Shown here one piece after another: positions 33,261 to 42,721 of a stretch of DNA of 64,000 nt (within the stretch, counting starts at the first letter, position 1; each line of letters starts with the position of its first letter). The notes beneath the pieces are model-generated. The model was not told the DNA's origin. It ran no database searches and worked only from the letters and a program-made list of their open reading frames with translations. Both the position numbers and the translations under genes were made by a program. Origin of the DNA: Streptomyces niveus (GTDB lineage Bacteria > Actinomycetota > Actinomycetes > Streptomycetales > Streptomycetaceae); contig NZ_CP018047.1 of NCBI RefSeq assembly GCF_002009175.1, positions 2,294,001 through 2,358,000 of the forward strand, written 5' to 3'.

Positions 33261-34649
33261 TCAGACCTTCGCCGGCGTCCCGTCCGCGTCGCGCTGCTCC
33301 GGCAGGTCCGAGGGACCGTCGGAGTCCTTCGTGAGGCTCGGACCGTCGTCGCCGGCCGGCCCGTGGTCGTCGACCAGCGTCTTCTCGTCGAACGGAAGCC
33401 GGCCGGCCAGCACCTCGTCCACCCTGGCCCGGTCGATCTCCTTCGTCCACGTACCGACGAGGACCGTGGCGACCGCGTTGCCCGCGAAGTTCGTCAGGGC
33501 GCGCGCCTCGCTCATGAAGCGGTCGATGCCGACGATCAGGCCGACGCCGTCGACCAGCTCCGGCCGGTGCGACTGGAGGCCGCCCGCCAGGGTCGCGAGG
33601 CCGGCGCCGGTGACGCCCGCCGCACCCTTCGACGCGATGATCATGAAGAGGAGGAGCCCGATCTGCTCACCGATGGCGAGCGGGTCGCCCATCGCCTCGG
33701 CGATGAACAGCGACGCCATCGTCAGATAGATGGCCGTGCCGTCGAGGTTGAAGGAGTAGCCGGTCGGCACGGTGATACCGACGACGGGCTTGCTGACACC
33801 CAGGTGCTCCATCTTCGCGATCAGCCGCGGCAGCGCCGACTCGGACGACGAGGTGGAGACGATCAGCAGGAACTCGCGCGCCAGGTACTTCAGCAGCGAG
33901 AGGATGTTGATGCCGGTGACGAGCTTGAGCAGCACGCCGAGTACGACGAAGACGAACAGCGCGCAGGTCACATAGAAGCCGATCATGATGACCGCCAGCG
34001 ACTTCAGCGCGTCCATCCCGGTCTCGCCGACCACCGCCGCGATCGCGCCGAAGGCACCGACGGGCGCCGCCCACATGATCATCGCGAGGATGCGGAAGAC
34101 GAGGCGCTGGATGTGACCGATACCGCGCAGGATCGGCTCGCCGGTGCGGCCCATGGCCTGGAGCGCGAAGCCCGCCAGCAGCGCCACGAGCAGCGTCTGG
34201 AGCACCTCACCCTCGGTGAAGGCGGAGACCAGCGTGGTGGGGATGATGCCGACCAGGAATTCGGCGGTGGTCTCGGCGTCGCCGGACACCTGCGCCGCGC
34301 CGACGTCGGCCGTCGCGTCCGTGATGTGCAGACCGGCGCCGGGCTCCAGGATGTTGCCGACGACGAGGCCGATGGCCAGGGCGACGGTCGACATGACCAT
34401 GAAGTAGCCGAGGGCCAGACCGCCGACCGCGCCGACCTTGGCGGCCTTGCGGACGGATCCGACACCGAGAACGATGGTGCAGAAGATGATCGGGGAGATC
34501 ATCATCTTGATGAGGTTGACGAAGCCGGTCCCGATGGGCTTCAGCTCGACGGCCACCCCCGGGGCAGCGAATCCGACCGTGATTCCGAGAATCACTGCGG
34601 CGATCACGGCCAGATACAGATAATGGGTACGGTCCCGAGTAGCGGCCAC
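33261..34649 (-). CDS. dctA: C4-dicarboxylate:cation symporter DctA
   Basis: The 462-aa DAACS-family transporter starts at a GTG (34649) behind AAGGAGG. It takes up succinate, fumarate and malate with protons or sodium. Eight helices and two re-entrant loops are readable: YLYLAVIAAVILGITVG, NLIKMMISPIIFCTIVLGVGS, and the serine-rich loop IVSTSSSESALPRLI. TGYSFNLDGTAIYLTMA is the substrate/cation motif, and AGVTGAGLATLAGGL the second hairpin. A ~45-residue acidic tail follows. It is divergent from a DcuS/CitA-type two-component system that presumably controls it. Confidence 0.95.
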   Translation of the reverse strand: MAATRDRTHYLYLAVIAAVILGITVGFAAPGVAVELKPIGTGFVNLIKMMISPIIFCTIVLGVGSVRKAAKVGAVGGLALGYFMVMSTVALAIGLVVGNILEPGAGLHITDATADVGAAQVSGDAETTAEFLVGIIPTTLVSAFTEGEVLQTLLVALLAGFALQAMGRTGEPILRGIGHIQRLVFRILAMIMWAAPVGAFGAIAAVVGETGMDALKSLAVIMIGFYVTCALFVFVVLGVLLKLVTGINILSLLKYLAREFLLIVSTSSSESALPRLIAKMEHLGVSKPVVGITVPTGYSFNLDGTAIYLTMASLFIAEAMGDPLAIGEQIGLLLFMIIASKGAAGVTGAGLATLAGGLQSHRPELVDGVGLIVGIDRFMSEARALTNFAGNAVATVLVGTWTKEIDRARVDEVLAGRLPFDEKTLVDDHGPAGDDGPSLTKDSDGPSDLPEQRDADGTPAKV

Positions 34650-34723
34650 GGGTCCTCCTTGACTCGTTTGTCCCTACGTGACCCTCCCGTCCCGAGGGGG
34701 TCCCGGCGACTATCCATCAGCCT

Positions 34724-34737
34724 GTGACGCCGGTCAC
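34724..34737. promoter_or_regulatory. Dyad in the dctA / sensor-kinase intergenic region
   Basis: GTGAC-GCCG-GTCAC is a perfect 5+5 dyad between the divergent genes, 75 bp from dctA and 49 bp from the kinase start. A TACGAT -10 for the kinase lies at 34758-34763. It is a candidate response-regulator site. Confidence 0.4.
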
Positions 34738-34785
34738 CCTTACGTGCATTTCGTTCATACGATTTCGGCCAGGCAGACTTGTGTC

Positions 34786-36492
34786 ATGCAGCTACCCCGT
34801 CCCCGCAGCCTCGCAGGCCAGCTCTTCGCGATGCAGGTCGTACTGGTCGCTGCCGTCGTGGCGGGATGCGCGCTGTTCGCGTACTTCACGGACCGGGCAC
34901 AGGCCGAGGAGACCGCAGAGCGCCAGGTGACGGCCACGGCGCGCGCGATGGCCGACTCCCCGTCCGTACGGGAGGCCATCAGGTCGGACGACCCGTCCGC
35001 CTCGCTCCAGCCCTACGCGGAGCACGTACGGGTCGACACGGGCGTGGACTTCGTCACGATCATGAAGCCGGACGGCACGCGCTGGACGCACCCCAATCCC
35101 GAGCTGATCGGGCTGCCCTTCATCGGCACGACGGAGCCGGCGCTGCTCGGCAGGACCTTCACCGAGACCTACACGGGCACGCTCGGCCCCTCCACCCGCG
35201 CCGTGACCCCGATCAAGGACGAGGGGCGGATCACCGGGCTGATCAGCGTCGGCATCACCGTCGACCGGATATCCAGCCAGCTGGAGGGCCAGGTCAAGAT
35301 CCTGGCGCTGGCGGCCGGCGGCGCCCTCGCGCTGGGCGGGGTGGGCACCTACGTCATCAACGCGCGGCTGCGCCGCCACACGCACGGGATGAACGCCGGC
35401 GAGCTGAGCCGGATGCACGACTACCACGAGGCGGCGCTGCACGCGGTGCGTGAGGGGCTGCTGATGCTGGACGGGCGGCGCAGGATCGCGCTGATCAACG
35501 ACGGGGGCCAGGAGCTCCTAGGTCTCGACGACAGCGCTGTGGGCCGCAACATCGACGAGCTCGGGCTGCCCGCCCCGTTCGTCGGCGCGCTCCTCGCGTC
35601 GGAGCCGCGTGTGGACGAGGTCCATATGACGGCCGACCGGATCGTGGTCGTCAGCACGCGTCCGGTGATCGGCGGCGAGCGGCGCGGTACGGTCGCGACG
35701 CTCCGGGACCACACCGAACTCCAAGCACTGTCGGGCGAGTTGGACTCCGAGCGCGGATTCACCCATGCCCTTCGTTCCCAGGCGCACGAGGCGGCGAACC
35801 GGCTGCACACGGTCGTGTCGCTGATCGAGATGGGGCGGGTGGAGGAGGCGGTGGAGTTCGCCACGGCGGAGCTGGAGCTGGCGCAGGTCCTCACGGACCG
35901 GGTCGTCGGCGCGGTGGGCGAGCCGGTGCTGGCGGCGCTGCTGCTGGGGAAGGCGGCGCAGGCCAACGAACGCGGGGTGGAGCTGGTGCTCGCGGAGGAC
36001 AGCCGTATCGACGACGGGGTGCTGCCGCCGTCGCTGGCCGCCCGCGATCTGGTGACGGTGCTGGGCAATCTGATCGACAACGCGGTGGACGCCGCCCAGG
36101 GCACGGACGGCGCGCGGGTCACCGTCACGGCGCTGGTCGAGGACGGCGAGCTGCTGCTGCGGGTGCGGGACACGGGGCCGGGTGTCGCCCCCGGCGACAT
36201 GGAGGAAGTGTTCCGGCGCGGCTGGTCGACCAGGGGCGCGGAACGCGGGCTGGGGCTGGCCCTCGTACGGCAGGCGGTGCACCGGGCGCGCGGGTCGGTG
36301 GAGCTGACACCGGGGCGGGACGGCGGGGCGGAGTTCACCGTGCGGCTGCCGCTCGGCACGCGCGCCGAGCCGGGCACGGCCGCGGATGCGGACGCGGGTG
36401 TCGGCGCGGGCCCGGGTGTCGGCGCGGCCTCGGATGCGGCAGAGTCGATGGCCGGAGCCACGACCGACGGTGGGGAGCGCGGCGGATCATGA
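34786..36492 (+). CDS. DcuS/CitA-type sensor histidine kinase
   Basis: The 568-aa kinase starts at the ATG (34786) of MQLPRPRSLAGQLF; the upstream frame (from 34678) runs through promoter DNA. Two membrane spans (~13-34, ~172-192) enclose a PDC/Cache periplasmic sensor (AIRSDDPSASLQPYAEHVRVDTGVDFVTIMK ... TPIKDEGRITGLISVGI), as in dicarboxylate and citrate sensors. A PAS domain follows (~215-300). The phospho-acceptor is H334 in LRSQAHEAANRLH, and the ATPase core is NLIDNAVDAA, DTGPGV and RGLGLALV. The tail is Ala/Gly-rich. The stop overlaps the response regulator ATG. It most likely senses C4-dicarboxylates for dctA. Confidence 0.92.
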   Translation: MQLPRPRSLAGQLFAMQVVLVAAVVAGCALFAYFTDRAQAEETAERQVTATARAMADSPSVREAIRSDDPSASLQPYAEHVRVDTGVDFVTIMKPDGTRWTHPNPELIGLPFIGTTEPALLGRTFTETYTGTLGPSTRAVTPIKDEGRITGLISVGITVDRISSQLEGQVKILALAAGGALALGGVGTYVINARLRRHTHGMNAGELSRMHDYHEAALHAVREGLLMLDGRRRIALINDGGQELLGLDDSAVGRNIDELGLPAPFVGALLASEPRVDEVHMTADRIVVVSTRPVIGGERRGTVATLRDHTELQALSGELDSERGFTHALRSQAHEAANRLHTVVSLIEMGRVEEAVEFATAELELAQVLTDRVVGAVGEPVLAALLLGKAAQANERGVELVLAEDSRIDDGVLPPSLAARDLVTVLGNLIDNAVDAAQGTDGARVTVTALVEDGELLLRVRDTGPGVAPGDMEEVFRRGWSTRGAERGLGLALVRQAVHRARGSVELTPGRDGGAEFTVRLPLGTRAEPGTAADADAGVGAGPGVGAASDAAESMAGATTDGGERGGS

Positions 36493-37193
36493 CCGGCAAG
36501 GCAGACGGCGACTCCCGCCCCATTCGCGTACTGGTCGTCGAGGACGACCCCGTCGCCGCCGACGCCCATCAGCTGTACGTGGGCCGTGTTCCCGGCTTCG
36601 CGGTGGCCGGCGTCGCGCACTCCCGCGTCGAGGCGGGCCGGCTGCTGGAGCGTACGGACATCGACCTGATCCTCCTCGACCTGTATCTGCCGGACGGGCA
36701 CGGGCTGCAACTGCTGCGCAGCCTGCGGGCCGCCGGTCACCACGCGGACGTCATCGCCGTCACGTCGGCGCGCGATCTCACCGTCGTACGCGAAGGGGTC
36801 TCGCTGGGCGTCGTGCAGTACGTGCTCAAGCCCTTCGCCTTCGCCACGCTCCGGGACAGGCTCAGCCGTTACGCGGAGTTCCGGGCCGCAGCGGGTGAGG
36901 CCAGCGGCCAGGACGAGGTGGACCGGGCACTCGGGGCGCTGCGTGCGCCACAGCCCGCGTCGCTGCCGAAGGGACTCAGCGGGCCGACGCTGGAGTCGGT
37001 GACGCGTGCGCTCCGGGACGAGCGGGCGGGGCTGACGGCCACGGAGGCGGCGGCGCGGCTCGGTATCTCGCGGATCACCGCGCGCCGTTATCTGGAGCAT
37101 CTGGTGAGCGCGGGGCAGGCGGACCGCAGCCCGCAGTACGGCCAGATCGGGCGCCCGGAGCTCCAGTACCGGTGGATCGTCTCCACCCGGTAG
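36489..37193 (+). CDS. DcuR/CitB-type response regulator
   Basis: The 234-aa protein is coupled to the kinase by an ATGA overlap. The receiver domain has acidic residues E18-D20 (VVEDDPVAA), phospho-acceptor D64 (LILLDLYLPDG), T92 and K114 (YVLKPF). The C-terminal HTH (LTATEAAARLGISRITARRYLEHLVSAG) is the CitT/DcuR type. The expected target is the divergent dctA promoter, where a GTGAC/GTCAC dyad is seen. Confidence 0.93.
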   Translation: MTGKADGDSRPIRVLVVEDDPVAADAHQLYVGRVPGFAVAGVAHSRVEAGRLLERTDIDLILLDLYLPDGHGLQLLRSLRAAGHHADVIAVTSARDLTVVREGVSLGVVQYVLKPFAFATLRDRLSRYAEFRAAAGEASGQDEVDRALGALRAPQPASLPKGLSGPTLESVTRALRDERAGLTATEAAARLGISRITARRYLEHLVSAGQADRSPQYGQIGRPELQYRWIVSTR

Positions 37194-37299
37194 CAGCGCG
37201 GCACCGGCGGCGCCGCATCGCGACCGGCCGCGCGCAGCCACTTGCCGCCGCCGGTCAATCCACTGGTGACGGCTCCGTCCCGCCGTGAACAATGCCCCC

Positions 37300-38178
37300 A
37301 TGACTGTTCTCGGCGCCGTCTTCCGCCCCCAACTTCCCCCCGAACGACTCCGCGGCATCGCCCGCACCGCGGACGAGGCGGGCCTGGACGAGCTGTGGCT
37401 CTGGGAGGACTGCTTCCTGGAGAGCGGTATCGCCAGCGCCTCCGCCGCCCTGGCCTGGACGGAGCGGCTGCGCGTCGGGGTCGGTCTGCTCCCCGTACCC
37501 CTGCGCAATGTCGCGCTGACGGCGATGGAGGCCGCGACCCTGCACCGGCTGTTCCCGGGGCGGGCGGTCCTCGGGGTCGGCCACGGCGTCCAGGACTGGA
37601 TGGCGCAGACCGGTTCGCGCGTCGAGTCCCCCGTCACCCTGCTCCGCGAGCATCTGCTGGCGCTGCGCGCGCTGCTGGCGGGCGAGCGGGTGACCACGGA
37701 GGGGCGGTACGTGAAGCTGGACGCCGTCGCCCTCGACTGGCCGCCGCCCACCGTCCCCGCGCCGCCCGCCGTGTTCGCCGGGGCCACCGGACCGCGCACG
37801 ATGCGGCTGACGGGTGAGGCCGCCGACGGCACCATCCTGACCGGCGGCACGACGCCCGACGAAGTACGCCGCTCCCGTCAACTCATCGCCGAGGGGCGGG
37901 AGTCGGCCGGCCGCACCGGCCATCACCCGGTGGTTGTCTACCTCCACACGGCGACCGGTCCGGGCGGCGCCGAGCGGCTGCGGGCCGAGCTGGACGCCAC
38001 CGGCCTGCCGCACGGAGTCGCGGGCCCGGCCGCCGCCGTCGCCGAGGCCGTGCAGGCGCTCGTGGAGGCCGGAGCCGACACCGTGGTCCTCCAGCCGACG
38101 CCCGACGAACCCGACCCGGAGGGCTTCATCCGTTTCACGGCCGCCGAGGTCAGCCCGCTCGTGCCCCGGACGGAGTGA
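37300..38178 (+). CDS. LLM-class (F420/FMN) flavin-dependent oxidoreductase
   Basis: The 292-aa luciferase-like TIM barrel has no clear ribosome site at either the ATG (37300) or the GTG 15 bp upstream; the ATG fits the family (TVLGAVFRPQLPPERLRGIARTADEAGLDELWLWED). VGVGLLPVPLRNVALTAMEAATLHRLFPGRAVLGVGHG is the conserved barrel core of the F420-dependent branch. VFAGATGPRTMRLTGEAADGTILTG closes the cofactor site. Actinobacterial members use F420H2 or FMN; substrate unknown. It lies between the two-component system and the ABC importer with no operon link visible. Confidence 0.85.
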   Translation: MTVLGAVFRPQLPPERLRGIARTADEAGLDELWLWEDCFLESGIASASAALAWTERLRVGVGLLPVPLRNVALTAMEAATLHRLFPGRAVLGVGHGVQDWMAQTGSRVESPVTLLREHLLALRALLAGERVTTEGRYVKLDAVALDWPPPTVPAPPAVFAGATGPRTMRLTGEAADGTILTGGTTPDEVRRSRQLIAEGRESAGRTGHHPVVVYLHTATGPGGAERLRAELDATGLPHGVAGPAAAVAEAVQALVEAGADTVVLQPTPDEPDPEGFIRFTAAEVSPLVPRTE

Positions 38179-38192
38179 GGGCTGCACGGGGA

Positions 38193-38222
38193 TTGACCTT
38201 GAGATTGACGCGGTCCTACGGT
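38193..38222 (+). promoter_or_regulatory. Promoter of the ABC importer operon
   Basis: TTGACC (38193-38198), an 18-bp spacer, TACGGT (38217-38222). It lies 40 bp before the GTG start of the binding-protein gene. Confidence 0.5.
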
Positions 38223-38262
38223 CGCCGGGCAGCCCTTCGTGGCTAATGAGGAGGTCGTGCCC

Positions 38263-39615
38263 GTGCGCCCCACCGCCCCACTGTTCCTCGTCACGGTCCT
38301 GGCCGCCGGTGCGCTCACGGCGTGCGGCGGCGGGTCCGGCAGTGATCCGGACACCATCAAGGTCGCCTACAACAGATCGACGGACAACAAGATCCGCTTC
38401 AAGGACAACTATCTGGAGTCCGTGAAGAAGGACTTCGAGAAGAGCAATCCGGGCAAGAAGGTCGAACTGATCCCGATCCAGGCCCCGGACAACGACTACG
38501 CCACCAAGGCGCAGCAGATGATGCGCTCTCCGAAGACCGCGCCCGATCTGGTCTACGAGGACACCTTCCGCATCAACTCGGACATCAAGGCCGGCTATCT
38601 GCGCCCGCTGGACGAGTATCTGGACAAGTGGGACGACTGGGACCAGTTCGTCGACACGGCGAAGTCGGCCGCCAAGGCGGAGGACGGCAAGACGTACGGC
38701 GTCCCGGACGGCACCGACACCCGCGGCCTCTGGTTCAACAAGAAGATCTTCGCCGACGCGGGCCTGCCCGCCGACTGGCAGCCGAAGAACTGGGCGGAGG
38801 TCCTGGACGCGGCACGCACGGTCAAGCAGAAGGTCCCGGACGTGATCCCGCTCAACGTCTACACGGGCAAGGGCCCCGGCGAGGCGGCGGTGATGCAGGG
38901 CTTCGAGATGCTGCTGTACGGAACGGGCGAGGACCCGCTCTACGACCCGTCGGCGAAGAAGTGGGTGGCGGGCAACAAGGGCTTCGAGGACGCCCTTGAG
39001 TTCGTACGCACCGTGTACTCCGAGAAGTTGGGGCCCGACGTCTCGGACGCGCTCGACCCCAACATCGGTACGCGCGTCGCGACGGAGTTCTTCCCCGAGG
39101 GCAGGCTGGCGATCTCTCTCGACGGCTCCTGGATGGGTCAGAACTGGATCAACAAGGGCCCCAAGGAGTGGCCCGAGTGGTCCACCGAGCTGGCCCAGGC
39201 ACCGATGCCGACGCAGAACGGGCAGGCGCCCGGCAGCGTGTCGATGTCCGGCGGCTGGGCATGGTCGATCCCGCAGAAGGCCCAGAATCCCGACCTGGCC
39301 TTCGAGTTCATCAAGACGCAGCAGACGAAGGAGAACGCCGTCGAGTGGGACGTCGTCGGCGCGCAGATCGCCGTCCGTGAGGATGTGGCGGCCGATCCGA
39401 GGTACCTGAAGTCGATGCCCGGTATCGACTTCTTCACCAAGCTCGTCGAGGTGACCAACTACCGCCCCGCGCTGCCTGTTTACCCCCAGGTCTCGTCCGC
39501 GATCGGGGAGGCGATGGAGTCGGTGACGACGGGTGACTCGTCGGCGGCGGACGCCGCGAAGGCGTACGACGAGCAGTTGAAGACGATCGCCGACGGCGCG
39601 GTGGTCGAGAAGTGA
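38263..39615 (+). CDS. Sugar ABC transporter substrate-binding lipoprotein
   Basis: The 450-aa family 1 solute-binding protein starts at the GTG (38263), 8 nt after GAGGAGG; an earlier GTG is too close to that site. The lipobox LTAC at the end of FLVTVLAAGALTACGGGSG gives a lipid-anchored cysteine. Body motifs PNDYATKAQQMMRS-like spacing, TYGVPDGTDTRGLWFNKKIF, FFPEGRLAISLDGSWMG and SGGWAWSIPQKAQNPDLAFEFIK are those of CUT1 sugar-binding proteins. It is followed by two permeases but no ATPase, so a shared MsiK-type ATPase is expected. The sugar is unknown. Confidence 0.92.
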   Translation: MRPTAPLFLVTVLAAGALTACGGGSGSDPDTIKVAYNRSTDNKIRFKDNYLESVKKDFEKSNPGKKVELIPIQAPDNDYATKAQQMMRSPKTAPDLVYEDTFRINSDIKAGYLRPLDEYLDKWDDWDQFVDTAKSAAKAEDGKTYGVPDGTDTRGLWFNKKIFADAGLPADWQPKNWAEVLDAARTVKQKVPDVIPLNVYTGKGPGEAAVMQGFEMLLYGTGEDPLYDPSAKKWVAGNKGFEDALEFVRTVYSEKLGPDVSDALDPNIGTRVATEFFPEGRLAISLDGSWMGQNWINKGPKEWPEWSTELAQAPMPTQNGQAPGSVSMSGGWAWSIPQKAQNPDLAFEFIKTQQTKENAVEWDVVGAQIAVREDVAADPRYLKSMPGIDFFTKLVEVTNYRPALPVYPQVSSAIGEAMESVTTGDSSAADAAKAYDEQLKTIADGAVVEK

Positions 39616-39667
39616 GCACGAGCACGGCAGCCGCGACGGCGGCACCGGCGGTGACGGCGGCGGCACC

Positions 39668-40618
39668 GTGAGCGCGGTGAGCACCGCGGGCAGCCCGGTC
39701 AGCAAGGGCGGGCCCGCGGTGCCGGCGGGCGGCCGCGAGCGCGACGAACGCCGCGGTGGTCGCAAGCCGCGCCCGCTGCGCTGGCTGCCGCTGGCCCCGG
39801 CGACCGTGCTGCTGCTCCTGTTCCTCGCCGGGCCGATCGGTTACTGCGTCTGGATCGCCTTCACCAACACGCAGTTGACGGGTTCGTCGACGTCGGACTT
39901 CGTCGGCCTGGACAACTTCCGGCGGGCGTTCGCGGACGACAACTTCCGTAACGCGGTGTGGCTGACGCTCGTCTTCACCTTCGTGTCGTCGATCGTCGGG
40001 CAGAACACGATCGGGCTGGCGCTGGCCGGGCTGATGCGGGCCGCGTCCCGGCCGGTGCGGACCGTCACGGGCGCCGTCGTGATCGCGGCGTGGGTGCTGC
40101 CGGAGATCGTCGCGGCGTTCCTGCTGTACGCGTTCTTCCGCCGCGAGGGGACGCTGAACGCCGTCCTGGACTGGCTCCATCTGCCGTCCCAGAACTGGCT
40201 GTTCACCCTGCCGATCCTGGCGGTGTCGTTCGCCAACGTCTGGCGCGGGACGGCGTTCTCGATGCTGATCTACTCCGCCGCGCTGTCCGAGATCCCGAAG
40301 GACATCACGGAGGCGGCGGAGGTCGACGGCGCGAACGGCGTAAGGCGGCTGTGGCACATCACGCTGCCGATGATCCGGCGTTCCATCGGCACCAATCTGA
40401 TGCTCAACACGCTCTCCACCCTCTCCGTCTTCGGGCTGATCTGGGCGATGACGCGCGGCGGGCCGGGCAACCGCAGCCAGACGCTGCCGGTGTTCATGTA
40501 CGACCAGGCGTTCCTCAAGAGCCTGATCGGTTACGGCACGGCGGTGGCGCTGCTGCTGCTTCTCGTGGGCGCGCTGTTCTCGATCGTCTACATACGTCTG
40601 CTCAAGGTGGAGGTGTGA
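39668..40618 (+). CDS. CUT1 sugar ABC permease (MalF-like)
   Basis: The 316-aa permease starts at a GTG (39668; a second GTG 9 bp on is equally possible) without a clear ribosome site. A ~35-residue basic tail precedes the first span (LAPATVLLLLFLAGPIGYCVWIAF). Five further spans follow, with the EAA loop EIPKDITEAAEVDGANGVRRLWHITLPMIR that docks the ATPase. The TGA overlaps the next ATG (TGATG), so the two permeases are coupled. Confidence 0.92.
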   Translation: MSAVSTAGSPVSKGGPAVPAGGRERDERRGGRKPRPLRWLPLAPATVLLLLFLAGPIGYCVWIAFTNTQLTGSSTSDFVGLDNFRRAFADDNFRNAVWLTLVFTFVSSIVGQNTIGLALAGLMRAASRPVRTVTGAVVIAAWVLPEIVAAFLLYAFFRREGTLNAVLDWLHLPSQNWLFTLPILAVSFANVWRGTAFSMLIYSAALSEIPKDITEAAEVDGANGVRRLWHITLPMIRRSIGTNLMLNTLSTLSVFGLIWAMTRGGPGNRSQTLPVFMYDQAFLKSLIGYGTAVALLLLLVGALFSIVYIRLLKVEV

Positions 40619-41442
40619 TGAAGCGCGCCACTCGCGTCCGGCTCGCCTCGGACGCCGCGCTGTTCGTGGTGGCCGGGGCCTTTCTGCTGCCGCTGCTGTG
40701 GCTGGTGCTGTCCTCCCTCGACGCCGACGCGGACCTGCGGGTACGCCTGCCGTCGTCGCCGACCACGGAGAATTTCAGCGCGGTCCTCACCGACGAGATC
40801 ACGTTCACGCCGATGCTCAACAGCCTGCTGCTGTGCGGAAGCGCGACGCTGCTGACGGTGGCGTGCGCGGCGCTGGCGGCGTATCCGCTGTCCCGCTACC
40901 GCTCACGGTTCAGCCGCCCGTATCTGCTGACGATCCTGTTCACGACGTGTCTGCCGATCACGGCGATCATGGTCCCGGTGTACGGGCTGTTCGTCCAGGT
41001 CAACCTGGTCGACACGATGTACGGCACGGCGCTGTTCCTGGCGACGTCCCAACTGCCGTTCTCCATCTGGCTGATGAAGAACTTCATGGACGGGGTGCCG
41101 ACCGTCCTGGAGGAGGCGGCGTGGACGGACGGGGCGTCGATGATCCAGACGCTGACCCGGATCGTGCTGCCGCTGATGGGGCCGGGCATGACGGTCGTGA
41201 TGATCTACACGTTCATCCAGCTCTGGGGGAACTTCTTCGTCCCCTTCATGCTGCTCCTGTCCCCCGACCAACTGCCCGCGTCCGTATCGATCTTCACCTT
41301 CTTCGGCAACTACGGCTCGGTGATCTACGGCCAGTTGGCGGCGTTCTCGATCCTCTACTCGACGCCGGTGCTGCTGCTCTACATCCTGATCTCGCGTCGG
41401 CTGGGCGGGGGCTTCGCGCTCGGCGGCGCGGTGAAGGGCTGA
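40618..41442 (+). CDS. CUT1 sugar ABC permease (MalG-like)
   Basis: The 274-aa permease starts at the ATG (40618) overlapping the previous stop. Spans include ALFVVAGAFLLPLLWLVLSSL, SLLLCGSATLLTVACAALAAYP and AAFSILYSTPVLLLYILIS. The EAA loop is VPTVLEEAAWTDGASMIQTLTRIVLPLMGPG. It forms the translocation channel with the upstream MalF-like subunit. It ends 22 bp from the converging pfkA gene. Confidence 0.92.
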   Translation: MKRATRVRLASDAALFVVAGAFLLPLLWLVLSSLDADADLRVRLPSSPTTENFSAVLTDEITFTPMLNSLLLCGSATLLTVACAALAAYPLSRYRSRFSRPYLLTILFTTCLPITAIMVPVYGLFVQVNLVDTMYGTALFLATSQLPFSIWLMKNFMDGVPTVLEEAAWTDGASMIQTLTRIVLPLMGPGMTVVMIYTFIQLWGNFFVPFMLLLSPDQLPASVSIFTFFGNYGSVIYGQLAAFSILYSTPVLLLYILISRRLGGGFALGGAVKG

Positions 41443-41464
41443 GCAACCGGCGCCGTGAGGCGTC

Positions 41465-42490
41465 CTAGAAGACCGACTCCGCCTCGAACATCCGGTTCTC
41501 CGGGACCGTCTTGAGGCGGGTGACCGCCTCCGCGAGCGGCACCATCGACACCGATGTGCCGTTCAGCGAGGTCATCTTGCCGAAGTCGCCGTTGTGGACC
41601 GCCTCCACCGCGTGCCAGCCGAAGCGCGTCGCCAGCACCCGGTCGTACGCGGTCGGCGTGCCCCCGCGCTGTACGTGGCCGAGGATGACGGGCCTGGCCT
41701 CCTTGCCCAGACGCCGCTCCAGCTCGCCCGCGAGGTGGTTGCCGATGCCCTCGAAGCGTTCGTGGCCGAACTGGTCGATCTCGCCCCGTACGTAGTGCAT
41801 CGAGCCCTCGGCCGGGTGCGCGCCCTCGGCGACGCAGATGACCGCGAACTTCTTCCCGCGTGCGAAACGCTCCTCGACCATCTTCACGATGCTGTCGACC
41901 TCGAAGGGCCGCTCCGGCAGACAGATGCCGTGCGCGCCGCCCGCCATGCCCGACTCCAGCGCGATCCACCCGGCGTGCCGGCCCATGACCTCGACGACCA
42001 TGACGCGCTGGTGCGACTCGGCCGTGGTCTTGAGCCGGTCGATGGCCTCGGTGGCGACCATCACGGCCGTGTCGAAGCCGAAGGTGCGGTCGGTGGAGGA
42101 GATGTCGTTGTCGATGGTCTTCGGGACACCCACCACGGGCATGCCCGCGTCGGAGAGCATCCGGGCCGCCGTGAGGGTGCCCTCGCCGCCGATCGGGATG
42201 AGCGCGTCGATGCCGTACTTGCGCCCCAACTCGTCGGCGCTCTCCGCCGCCTCCCGCAGCCGGCCGCGCTCCAGCCGGGCGGAACCGAGAATCGTGCCGC
42301 CGCGTGCCAGGATGCCGCTGACCGAGTCGAGGTCGAGGGGGCGGTAGTGGCCGTCGAGGAGGCCCTTGAAGCCGTCCTCGAAGCCGATGACCTCGTCGCC
42401 GTGTCCGGTCACGGCGCGGTGGACGACCGAGCGGATCACGGCGTTCAGGCCGGGACAGTCGCCGCCTGCGGTGAGAACTCCGATACGCAT
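41465..42490 (-). CDS. pfkA: ATP-dependent 6-phosphofructokinase
   Basis: The 341-aa group III phosphofructokinase starts at the ATG (42490), 9 nt after AGGAG. It phosphorylates fructose-6-phosphate, the committed glycolytic step. Motifs are MRIGVLTAGGDCPGLNAVIR, the nucleotide loop IGGEGTLTAA (a glycine after the acidic residue favours ATP over pyrophosphate), catalytic PKTIDNDISSTD, VVEVMGRHAGWIAL and LGHVQRGGTPTAYDR. It is divergent from pta across 231 bp. This corresponds in context to the pfkA2 gene of S. coelicolor. Confidence 0.95.
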   Translation of the reverse strand: MRIGVLTAGGDCPGLNAVIRSVVHRAVTGHGDEVIGFEDGFKGLLDGHYRPLDLDSVSGILARGGTILGSARLERGRLREAAESADELGRKYGIDALIPIGGEGTLTAARMLSDAGMPVVGVPKTIDNDISSTDRTFGFDTAVMVATEAIDRLKTTAESHQRVMVVEVMGRHAGWIALESGMAGGAHGICLPERPFEVDSIVKMVEERFARGKKFAVICVAEGAHPAEGSMHYVRGEIDQFGHERFEGIGNHLAGELERRLGKEARPVILGHVQRGGTPTAYDRVLATRFGWHAVEAVHNGDFGKMTSLNGTSVSMVPLAEAVTRLKTVPENRMFEAESVF

Positions 42491-42592
42491 CGCGCTGTGT
42501 CTCCTGCTCACTCGGGGTGTGGTCTGGTGCGGGCCTGCCACGGGCCGTACCGCCTACCCGTCTCGGAGGCGCCGTACCCACCCCCACAGGTA

Positions 42593-42621
42593 TTGTCAAG
42601 AGGGCTTTGCCACCCTAACGG
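42593..42621 (+). promoter_or_regulatory. Probable pta-ackA promoter
   Basis: TTGTCA (42593-42598), a 17-bp spacer, TAACGG (42616-42621), 100 bp before the pta start. Confidence 0.45.
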
Positions 42622-42721
42622 GCCCAACGGCAGAAACAGGAATTTCGCTTCCCGCCCCACCACCGCGGGGGCCGCACCACCTCCCCCTCTTCCCCCATCT
42701 TCGTCGAACAGGAGAGCACGC

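Noticed and set aside
39612..39670. Tiny ORF overlapping the sugar-binding protein stop (GTGA)
   Set aside because: It is only 19 codons of Ala/Thr and out of frame with the permease; probably leader sequence.
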